Assembly (NCBI GenBank): GCA_018609965.1
Contig: JAHENP010000228.1
Location: 1 to 5,105, forward strand
Source: Haloferacaceae archaeon
GTDB taxonomy: Archaea > Halobacteriota > Halobacteria > Halobacteriales > Haloferacaceae
Length of the DNA: 5,105 bases
Reading direction: 5' to 3'
Made by a program: the position numbers and the translations under genes
Part shown: positions 1-5,096 of the stretch, piece after piece
How the letters are laid out: the number at the start of each line of letters is the position of its first letter
Position numbering within the stretch: position 1 is the first letter of the stretch
The notes under the pieces: generated by a model
The model's input: only the letters and a program-made list of their open reading frames with translations
Told to the model about the DNA's origin: nothing
Database searches by the model: none

Positions 1-172
1 CGCTCCCGCGTTCGTCGGCGTACTCCCCGCCTTTGGCGTCCTCCGTGTAGCCGCCAAAATCCGGCTGTTCGCTCTGTGCGGCCGCCGGCGCCGCCGCCGA
101 CGCGCCCGCGCCGACTGCCGTCGCGCCCGCGGCAGACCGGACGAACCCACGGCGGCTGATCCCGTCGCTCAT
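1..172 (-). CDS. Tat-exported protein, likely halocyanin-like copper protein (5' part only)
   Basis: The reading frame opens with ATG at 172-170 and runs off the left edge; 57 complete codons are visible. The N-terminus carries a twin-arginine signal: SRRGFV at residues 6-11, then an Ala/Gly-rich hydrophobic stretch (about 13-31) ending in AAAQ, a plausible signal-peptidase I site near residue 32. I see no lipobox cysteine, so release or a distal anchor is more likely than an N-terminal lipid anchor. The start of the mature protein, PDFGGYTEDA followed by an acidic segment and DERG, resembles from memory the region preceding the cupredoxin domain of haloarchaeal halocyanins, which are blue copper electron carriers at the outer membrane face. 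The copper ligands lie outside the window, so this assignment is an inference; the Tat signal itself is clear. It is transcribed divergently from the helicase gene. The alternative is another Tat-secreted redox or binding protein. Confidence 0.72.
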   Translation of the reverse strand, partial: MSDGISRRGFVRSAAGATAVGAGASAAAPAAAQSEQPDFGGYTEDAKGGEYADERGS

Positions 173-202
173 GCGCGCTCGTAACCCAGTGGGGGAGGTG
201 AA

Positions 203-208
203 TGTATC
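203..208 (-). promoter_or_regulatory. Possible TATA-like box for the minus-strand Tat-signal gene
   Basis: On the minus strand the bases read TACATT, in the AT-richest stretch upstream of the ATG at 172. Its centre is about 33 bases from that codon, which would give a very short leader of roughly 7 bases. No Shine-Dalgarno sequence precedes the ATG, which fits leaderless or near-leaderless translation. The match to a haloarchaeal box is weak. Confidence 0.25.
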
Positions 209-215
209 GGTTCAC

Positions 216-230
216 CCCCGACGGTCGGGG
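216..230. repeat. Perfect inverted repeat, 7-base arms, 1-base centre
   Basis: The arms are CCCCGAC (216-222) and GTCGGGG (224-230) around a single G. As DNA this is an odd-centred palindrome of the kind dimeric regulators bind. As RNA it could only form a 6-pair stem with a 3-base loop. It lies between the two divergent gene starts, just beyond the putative minus-strand promoter. In GC-rich DNA short palindromes arise by chance, so a function is not shown. Confidence 0.4.
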
Positions 231-249
231 ACGGCGGGTCGGGACCGCC

Positions 250-271
250 CGGTGTGCCGGCTCGCACACCG
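250..271. repeat. Perfect inverted repeat, 8-base arms, 6-base spacer; candidate operator
   Basis: CGGTGTGC (250-257) and GCACACCG (264-271) are exact reverse complements separated by six bases. The repeat ends 13 bases before the TATA-like box of the helicase gene, covering about -63 to -42 relative to the expected transcript start at 313. This position suits an activator or repressor site acting on the helicase promoter or on both divergent promoters. GCCGGC also occurs twice here, at 256-261 and 271-276. The repeat itself is directly seen; its regulatory role is inferred. Confidence 0.5.
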
Positions 272-284
272 CCGGCGTCAACCA

Positions 285-290
285 TTCATA
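285..290 (+). promoter_or_regulatory. TATA-like box of the helicase gene
   Basis: TTCATA lies in a locally AT-richer stretch in otherwise very GC-rich DNA. Its centre is about 26 bases upstream of the GTG at 313, the distance expected between an archaeal BoxA and the transcription start. This makes the helicase mRNA leaderless and is the main reason for choosing 313 as the start codon. Confidence 0.55.
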
Positions 291-312
291 CGATGCCGCA
301 CCAACGTGGCGT

Positions 313-2475
313 GTGGCGACCACGGACGACCACCTCCGATTTTTCCCGTACGACCAGCCGTACCCGAACCAACGGGAGGCGATGGACCGGGTCGGCAACG
401 CCCTCGCGCGCGGCCAGGACGTGTTGTTCGAGGGCGCACCCGGAACGGGCAAGACCCTGTCGGCGCTGGTGCCGGCGCTGCAACACGCCCGCGAACACGA
501 CCGGACGGTGGTGATCACGACGAACGTCCACCAACAGATGCGGCAGTTCGTCGAGGACGCCCGCGCGATCAACGCCGTCGAGCCGATCAACGCCGTCGTC
601 TTCCGCGGGAAGTCGTCGATGTGTCACATCGATGTCGACTACCAGGAGTGTCAGGCGCTCCGGGACACCACCCGCGCGCTCGTCGAGGACAGACAGGACC
701 GCGACCAGTTGGAGTCGCGCGCGCGAGCGCTGCAAGACCGGATGCGGGAGGGTGACGACGAGGCCGCCGAGGCGTACCAGGCGGTGACAGAGGAGTTGGA
801 CGATCTCGACGACCAGATCGACGAGGAGAGCGCGAACGTCTGTGACTACTACCGCCAGAATCTCGTCGGCGACACCGACGAGTTCTTCTCGTGGCTGTTC
901 GACGACGTGCGAACGCCCGACGAGATCTACACCCGCGCCGGCCGGGCGGGCTTCTGTGGGTACGAACTGCTGAAAGAGGGGATGGAGGAAGTCGAGTTGG
1001 TGGTCTGCAACTACCACCACCTGTTGGACCCGACGATCCGCGAGCAGTTCTTCCGGTGGCTTGACCGCGACCCAGAACAGGTGGTGACGGTGTTCGACGA
1101 GGCGCACAACGTCGCCGACACCGCGCGCGACCACGCCACCCGGACGCTGACGGAGAACACCCTCGACGCGGCAATCGAGGAACTCGACGAGACGGACGAC
1201 TCGCGGGCGGACCCCGCCCGGAACGTGTTGTCGGCGTTCGCCGACGCAGTCCGGGAGACGTACGACGACGGGCTCGGCTTCGGGAAACGGGAACAGATCG
1301 ACGACAACTGGACGGACGTGCCGGTCGCGAACGACGACCGCCGGGACGATCTCACGCTCGCGTTTCTCGACCGCTACGAGGGGCGGGGCATCCGCGCGGA
1401 GTGTGATCTCGCGCTCCAGCTCGGCAAACGGCTCGACGAGCGCTACGAGGAGGCGTACCAGAACGGGGACACCCCCACGCGCCGGGAGTGTCACGTGCTC
1501 CAGGCGGCGGGGTTCGTCGCCGACTGGATGGACGACAGCGGCGAACTCGGCCAGCATCCGATGATCGCCGTCCGGCGAGACGGAGCCACCGACGAGGTGT
1601 ACGGGCGAGCGGAGCTGTACACCTGCATCCCGCGACAGGTGACCGGGGAGCTGTTCTCGGAGGTGTACGCCTCCGTGTTGATGTCCGCGACGCTGCGCCC
1701 GTTCGACGTGACCGAGGACGTGTTGGGGTTGGAGGCGCCGGCGACGATGGCGTACGAACTCGCCTACCCCGAACAGAACCGCCGGACGTACGCGGTCGGC
1801 ACACCCGCACTGTTCGCCTCCGAACGCGACGACCCCGCGACACAGGAGACGGTCGCCGGCACACTCGCGGACGCGGTGCGGGCGACGCCCGGCAACAGCC
1901 TCCTGTTTTTCCCGTCGTACGCCGAGGCGGAACGTTACCACGAACTGCTGGCGGGGACGGACACACGACGGCTGCTCGACGAGCCGGGGGTACGGGCCGA
2001 GGAGCTCCGCCAGGAGTTCGTCGACGCCGACGACGCGACGCTTTTTACCTCGCTGTGGGGGACGCTCGCGGAGGGGGTGAGCTTCGACGGCGACGCCGCC
2101 CGGACGGTCGCGGTCGTCGGCGTCCCGTACCCACACCTCTCCGAGCGGACGGAGGCGGTGCAGGACGCCTACGACCGGGCGTTCGCGGAACGCGCGGGCG
2201 ACGCCGGCTGGGAGTACGCCGTCGAGATTCCGACGATCCGGAAGACACGGCAGGCGCTCGGGCGGGTGATCCGGTCGCCCGAGGACTACGGCGTCCGGCT
2301 CCTGTTGGACGAACGGTACACGACCGCCGACATGGGCGACTACTCCGTCCGGGGGACGTTCCCGCCCGAGGAGGCGTCCGAGATCGTCGATGTCGCCCCC
2401 GAGAAGCTCAAGTTCGGGATGCTGAACTTCTACGGCGACCACGACGCGTACGGCGGTGATCCGCCGGCACCCTGA
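313..2475 (+). CDS. XPD/Rad3-family DNA helicase with iron-sulfur domain
   Basis: This 720-residue superfamily 2 helicase is expected to unwind DNA 5' to 3' using ATP, in repair of the XPD/Rad3 type. Visible motifs are an N-terminal FPYDQPYPNQ segment (11-20), Walker A GAPGTGKT (41-48), four cysteines for a 4Fe-4S cluster (104, 113, 177, 215), NYHHLLDP (233-240), the DEAH box (262-265), SATL (458-461), GNSLLFFPSY (527-536), WGTLAEGVSFDG (582-593) and motif VI QALGRVIRS (647-655). A charged, probably coiled-coil segment (about 121-172) lies between the second and third cysteines. The protein is longer than crenarchaeal XPD, as I remember haloarchaeal Rad3 proteins to be. The GTG at 313 was chosen because a TATA-like box lies 26 bases upstream and the helicase-like sequence begins just after it. 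An in-frame ATG at 202 would add 37 residues with no resemblance to a helicase. Haloarchaea carry several Rad3/DinG-like paralogues, so I give no symbol. Confidence 0.93.
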   Translation: MATTDDHLRFFPYDQPYPNQREAMDRVGNALARGQDVLFEGAPGTGKTLSALVPALQHAREHDRTVVITTNVHQQMRQFVEDARAINAVEPINAVVFRGKSSMCHIDVDYQECQALRDTTRALVEDRQDRDQLESRARALQDRMREGDDEAAEAYQAVTEELDDLDDQIDEESANVCDYYRQNLVGDTDEFFSWLFDDVRTPDEIYTRAGRAGFCGYELLKEGMEEVELVVCNYHHLLDPTIREQFFRWLDRDPEQVVTVFDEAHNVADTARDHATRTLTENTLDAAIEELDETDDSRADPARNVLSAFADAVRETYDDGLGFGKREQIDDNWTDVPVANDDRRDDLTLAFLDRYEGRGIRAECDLALQLGKRLDERYEEAYQNGDTPTRRECHVLQAAGFVADWMDDSGELGQHPMIAVRRDGATDEVYGRAELYTCIPRQVTGELFSEVYASVLMSATLRPFDVTEDVLGLEAPATMAYELAYPEQNRRTYAVGTPALFASERDDPATQETVAGTLADAVRATPGNSLLFFPSYAEAERYHELLAGTDTRRLLDEPGVRAEELRQEFVDADDATLFTSLWGTLAEGVSFDGDAARTVAVVGVPYPHLSERTEAVQDAYDRAFAERAGDAGWEYAVEIPTIRKTRQALGRVIRSPEDYGVRLLLDERYTTADMGDYSVRGTFPPEEASEIVDVAPEKLKFGMLNFYGDHDAYGGDPPAP

Positions 2476-2513
2476 GAGACTGCGTGTTCTGTGGCGTGCA
2501 TCCCGACCGGTGA

Positions 2514-2519
2514 TCTTAC
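2514..2519 (+). promoter_or_regulatory. TATA-like box of the alpha/beta hydrolase gene
   Basis: TCTTAC is centred about 27 bases before the GTG at 2544, in the 68-base gap after the helicase stop. No Shine-Dalgarno sequence precedes that GTG, so a leaderless transcript starting at or next to it is the simplest reading. Confidence 0.45.
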
Positions 2520-2543
2520 CACGATGGTGACCACCCTCACAGT

Positions 2544-3338
2544 GTGAACCTCCCCGACGGGTGGACGACCGACACAGTCGACGCGAACGGCGTCGAACTC
2601 CGGTACTACCGGACCGGCGAGGGGCCACCAGTGGTGCTCGCACACGGACTGTTCGACACAGGACGGTGTTGGGCACCGCTCGTTGCAGATCTAGCGGCCG
2701 ACTACACCGTGGTGACGTACGACGCTCGTGGGCACGGGCGGTCGGCAGCGCCAGCGACGGGGTACGGAGTCGACGACCGGGTCGCCGATCTCGTCGGGCT
2801 GTTGGACGCGTTGTCGCTGACAGACCCCGTTCTCCTCGGGCACTCGATGGGTGCCTCGACCGTCGCCTGGGCCGCCGCGTGGCATCCGGCGCGTCCGTCT
2901 GGTGTCGTACTCGAAGATCCGGCCGGGATGCACGGAGACCCGGCGATGGGACCAGCGGAACGAGCGACGGCTGTCCGCGAGCGTGTCGAGACAGACGCAG
3001 AACAGTCCACCGACGAACTCGTCGCGGAGTACGACGACCGTGATCCGGATCTCGCACGCCGACTCGCGGTCGCCGATCAGGAGTGTTCACCCGTCGTCGC
3101 AGAGATCGTCCGGCACGGCTTTCCGCCACTCACGGAGGCGTTCGGGGAGATTCGAGCGCCGACACTGGTTGTGAAAGCAGACGCCGAGCCGCCAACCCGG
3201 GTGAGGGATCTCGCTGTCGCTGACACGCTGGCCGACGGCCGTCTCGTCCACGTTCCCGGTGCTGGCCACTGTGTGTTCCGAGACCGGTACGACGCCGCCC
3301 TTGCCGAACTGGCGACGTTTCTTCGTCGGGTCGAGTGA
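2544..3338 (+). CDS. Alpha/beta-fold hydrolase
   Basis: This 264-residue protein is a complete single-domain alpha/beta hydrolase of normal family length, without a signal peptide and so probably cytoplasmic. The oxyanion-hole motif HGLF is at 34-37, the nucleophile elbow GHSMG at 99-103 (Ser101), and a catalytic His is at 242 in GAGHC. The acid is probably Asp213 in VVKAD, with Asp125 in LEDP as an alternative. DARGHGRS (60-67) is the usual strand-4 segment of this family, and residues from about 126 to 195 form the lid. The family includes esterases, haloperoxidase-like enzymes, C-C hydrolases and amide-cleaving enzymes, and the sequence does not tell me the substrate. The GTG at 2544 was chosen for its position about 27 bases after a TATA-like box and because the protein then starts directly with family-like sequence. 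It ends 75 bases before an M20 amidohydrolase, which permits but does not show a shared pathway. Confidence 0.88.
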   Translation: MNLPDGWTTDTVDANGVELRYYRTGEGPPVVLAHGLFDTGRCWAPLVADLAADYTVVTYDARGHGRSAAPATGYGVDDRVADLVGLLDALSLTDPVLLGHSMGASTVAWAAAWHPARPSGVVLEDPAGMHGDPAMGPAERATAVRERVETDAEQSTDELVAEYDDRDPDLARRLAVADQECSPVVAEIVRHGFPPLTEAFGEIRAPTLVVKADAEPPTRVRDLAVADTLADGRLVHVPGAGHCVFRDRYDAALAELATFLRRVE

Positions 3339-3383
3339 GTCACGACGCTCTGAACGCGAGTCTCGTGTGCCGGAGCCACAACG

Positions 3384-3391
3384 GCCAAACG
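3384..3391 (+). promoter_or_regulatory. Weak candidate promoter element before the M20 hydrolase
   Basis: GCCAAACG is the only A-rich stretch about 26 bases upstream of the GTG at 3414 and sits where a BoxA would be expected for a leaderless mRNA. It is a poor TATA match. Read-through from the preceding hydrolase gene, 75 bases away, is an equally good explanation. Confidence 0.2.
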
Positions 3392-3413
3392 ACTGCCGCC
3401 GCGACACGGCAGT

Positions 3414-4679
3414 GTGACCCTCACCGTCGACACCGAACGGCTCCGGGCGGACATCGAACGCACCGGTGAGTTCGGCGCCGTCCCGGTCGAGCGGGGCCAC
3501 GCCCGGACCGTCCGGTGTGGCACGGACGCGAACCGCCGGGCACGCGAGTATCTGGTCGAACAGCTCCGCGCGGCAGATCTGACCGTCGAGATCGACGCGG
3601 TCGGCAACGTCGCCGGCACGTGGTGTCCGTCGTCGGCGGACCCGGAGACCGATCCGGTCGCGGTCGGGAGCCACCTCGACTCCGTTCCGGAGGGTGGGAT
3701 CTTCGACGGGCCGTTGGGTGTGTACGCCGGCCTGGAGGTCGTCCGGACGCTCCAGGACGCCGGCGCGCGCCCGGCGCGACCGATCACGGTCGTCTCCTTC
3801 ACCGAAGAGGAGGGTGGCCGGTTCGCCGACGGGTTGCTCGGGTCGTCTGTCGCGACCGGCCGCCGGGGCGTCGAGGAGGCGTTGGAACTGACCGACGCGG
3901 ACGGTGTCACACTCGACGAGGCGCTGACAGACACCGGCTTCCGCGGCGAGGGGCTACTCGACCCCAAGGGGTGGACAGCGTGGTTCGAACTCCACGTCGA
4001 ACAGGACACCGTTCTCGAATCTGCCGCGGTGCCGGTGGGCGTGGTGACGACGATCACGGGGATCACCCACTGTGAGGCACACATCGAGGGGGAGCCGAAC
4101 CACGCTGGCGCGACCGGGATGGACGACCGGACGGACGCGTTGGCGGCCGCCTCGGAGCTGGTGTTGGCGGTCGAGCGGGCCGCCAAGGAGGTGGTCGCGA
4201 CGGACAGCACCTCTGCGGTCGGCACCGTCGGCTCGTTGAACGCGTCGCCGAACGCGACGAACGTGGTGCCCGGCGCGGTGACAGCAGGGATCGACGTGCG
4301 AGACGTGCGGCGGGCGTCGATGGACCGGATCGTCGACAGGGTTCGGGAGACACTCGCCCGGCTCGAACGCGAACGGGGCGTCCAGACGACGCTGCAACGC
4401 CCGTTCGATCTCGACCCGACGCCGATGAGCGACCAGCTCCGGCGGGCAGTCCACGACGCTGGCGCGCAGGCCGGCGTGGAGACGTTGGATCTCCCTTCGG
4501 GGGCCGCACACGACACGATGCACGTCGCCGACGCAACGGACGCGGCACTCCTGTTCGCGCCGTCACGCGACGGGATCAGCCACAACCCGTTGGAGTGGAC
4601 CGACTGGGACGACTGTGCGGCCGCGACGCGCGTGCTCGCCGGCGCGGTGGCCGACGCCGCGGACGTGCAGTTCGACTGA
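3414..4679 (+). CDS. M20-family N-carbamoyl-L-amino-acid hydrolase / allantoate amidohydrolase-like enzyme
   Basis: This 421-residue protein, the usual length for the hydantoinase/carbamoylase group, is a two-metal (Zn or Mn) amidohydrolase. The motif VGSHLDSVPEGG (84-95) followed by FDG supplies metal ligands His87 and Asp98. FTEEEGGRF (129-137) supplies the general base Glu132 and metal ligand Glu133. FELHVEQ (191-197) supplies His194, and DGISHNP (386-392) supplies His390. The dimerisation and substrate region carries PNHAGATGMDDR (228-239), with His230 and Arg239, and NVVPG (283-287). LPSGAAHD (360-367) is the conserved C-terminal motif. Such enzymes remove the carbamoyl group from N-carbamoyl-amino acids, beta-ureidopropionate or allantoate, releasing CO2 and ammonia, in pyrimidine, hydantoin or purine breakdown. 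Which substrate applies here cannot be read from the sequence, and no hydantoinase, allantoinase or dihydropyrimidinase gene is in view. The GTG at 3414 has no Shine-Dalgarno site and suits the family's N-terminus. Confidence 0.9.
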   Translation: MTLTVDTERLRADIERTGEFGAVPVERGHARTVRCGTDANRRAREYLVEQLRAADLTVEIDAVGNVAGTWCPSSADPETDPVAVGSHLDSVPEGGIFDGPLGVYAGLEVVRTLQDAGARPARPITVVSFTEEEGGRFADGLLGSSVATGRRGVEEALELTDADGVTLDEALTDTGFRGEGLLDPKGWTAWFELHVEQDTVLESAAVPVGVVTTITGITHCEAHIEGEPNHAGATGMDDRTDALAAASELVLAVERAAKEVVATDSTSAVGTVGSLNASPNATNVVPGAVTAGIDVRDVRRASMDRIVDRVRETLARLERERGVQTTLQRPFDLDPTPMSDQLRRAVHDAGAQAGVETLDLPSGAAHDTMHVADATDAALLFAPSRDGISHNPLEWTDWDDCAAATRVLAGAVADAADVQFD

Positions 4680-4680
4680 G

Positions 4681-4696
4681 CAAAAGGCCTATATTA
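4681..4696 (+). promoter_or_regulatory. tatA promoter: purine-rich BRE-like stretch plus TATA box
   Basis: This is the best TATA match in the window. TATATTA (4690-4696) is preceded by the A-rich CAAAAG (4681-4686), which could serve as the TFB recognition element. Transcription would start about 26 bases past the box centre, near 4717-4721, almost at the tatA ATG. It directly follows the stop codon of the M20 hydrolase gene, so tatA very probably has its own promoter. Confidence 0.7.
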
Positions 4697-4711
4697 CACT
4701 CCGGGTTATCG

Positions 4712-4717
4712 GGAGGT
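4712..4717 (+). promoter_or_regulatory. Shine-Dalgarno site of tatA
   Basis: GGAGGT, complementary to the 3' end of 16S rRNA, ends four bases before the ATG at 4722 and supports that start codon. It is the only well-placed ribosome binding site among the plus-strand genes here. Its position relative to the TATA box is odd, because a standard start point would leave it partly or wholly outside the transcript. Confidence 0.6.
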
Positions 4718-4721
4718 AGCG

Positions 4722-4976
4722 ATGCTTCCCACAGCACCACTCTTCGGGGCAATCCCGGGCGGGCCGGAGATGATCGTCATCCTGCTCGTGCTCGTCCTGT
4801 TGTTCGGCGCGAACAAGATCCCCAAGCTCGCCCGGTCGACCGGGCAGGCGATGGGCGAGTTCAGGAAGGGCCGCGAGCAGATCGAAGACGAACTCGACGA
4901 GATGCAGGGTGAAGACGACGACAGCGACACGGAGTTCGTCGACACGGAGATGAACAGCGAGACGAACAACAACTAA
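4722..4976 (+). CDS. tatA: Sec-independent protein translocase subunit TatA
   Basis: This 84-residue protein has the full TatA plan. A short N-terminal segment leads to a polar Glu16, then one hydrophobic membrane helix (about 17-29, MIVILLVLVLLFG) ending at the Phe28-Gly29 hinge. An amphipathic helix with NKIPKLAR (31-38) and GQAMGEFRKG (41-50) follows, then a very acidic tail (about 52-84) ending in Asn residues. TatA oligomerises in the cytoplasmic membrane and, with TatC, exports folded proteins carrying twin-arginine signals, which is the main secretion route in haloarchaea. The Tat-signal protein at the left edge would be a client. The Pro-Gly-Gly-Pro-Glu lead-in and NKIPKLAR fit TatA rather than TatB. 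No tatC lies in the window. The gene has its own strong TATA box and a Shine-Dalgarno site, and Arg48 uses the rare codon AGG. Confidence 0.93.
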   Translation: MLPTAPLFGAIPGGPEMIVILLVLVLLFGANKIPKLARSTGQAMGEFRKGREQIEDELDEMQGEDDDSDTEFVDTEMNSETNNN

Positions 4977-4999
4977 ACACCCCCGCTCCTTTGTCCCGC

Positions 5000-5012
5000 C
5001 GAGGTGCCCTCG
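5000..5012 (+). other. Short perfect hairpin between tatA and tRNA-Arg
   Basis: CGAGG (5000-5004) and CCTCG (5008-5012) pair perfectly around the loop TGC. The hairpin ends 11 bases before the tRNA. No T-run follows, so it is not a recognisable terminator. I find no clear TATA box for the tRNA in this 47-base gap, so the tRNA may be processed from a transcript starting at tatA, with this hairpin in its leader. Confidence 0.3.
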
Positions 5013-5023
5013 TAGTGTCCGGT

Positions 5024-5096
5024 GGGCGTGTGGCCAAGTGGACACGGCGAGCGGTTCCTAACCGCTAGATCGCGGGTTCGATCCCCGCCACGCCCG
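5024..5096 (+). tRNA. tRNA-Arg(CCT)
   Basis: A complete intron-less cloverleaf is visible. The acceptor stem GGGCGTG (5024-5030) pairs with CACGCCC (5089-5095), and the discriminator base is G5096. The D-arm is GCC/GGC (5033-5035 and 5046-5048) with GG at 5040-5041. The anticodon stem AGCGG/CCGCT (5050-5054 and 5062-5066) holds loop TTCCTAA, giving anticodon CCT (5057-5059). The variable loop has five bases. The T-arm GCGGG/CCCGC (5072-5076 and 5084-5088) holds loop TTCGATC. CCA is not encoded. It reads the rare arginine codon AGG. The middle anticodon base C and an A at 5042, just after the GG of the D-loop, agree with known arginine identity elements. Confidence 0.96.

Noticed and set aside
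1488..2459. Plus-strand frame of 323 codons overlapping the helicase
   Set aside because: It is Arg/Gly-rich, unlike an acidic halophilic protein, and is fully contained in the helicase gene, whose motifs cover this region.
286..3129. Very long open frame on the minus strand opposite the helicase and the alpha/beta hydrolase (947 codons)
   Set aside because: It runs antisense to two well-supported genes across their intergenic gap. Its translation is rich in Arg, Val and Pro with no recognisable domain. Long antisense frames are expected in such GC-rich DNA.
3354..3368. Possible hairpin terminator after the alpha/beta hydrolase (ACGCGAG/CTCGTGT)
   Set aside because: The stem contains a G-T mismatch in DNA, the loop is minimal, and no T-rich stretch follows. 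Archaeal terminators usually depend on T-runs.
3077..4585. Open frame of 502 codons on the minus strand opposite the M20 hydrolase
   Set aside because: The translation is dominated by Ser, Arg, Thr and Ala with no motif, and it mirrors the coding frame of the M20 enzyme, so it is a shadow.
4699..4715. CTCC/GGAG pairing that could hide the tatA ribosome binding site
   Set aside because: It has only four pairs, and the left arm probably lies upstream of the transcription start, so it would not be in the mRNA.
4977..5023. Terminator or separate tRNA promoter between tatA and tRNA-Arg
   Set aside because: The longest T-run is three bases and no TATA-like sequence lies at the proper distance from the tRNA. 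Only a small hairpin is visible.
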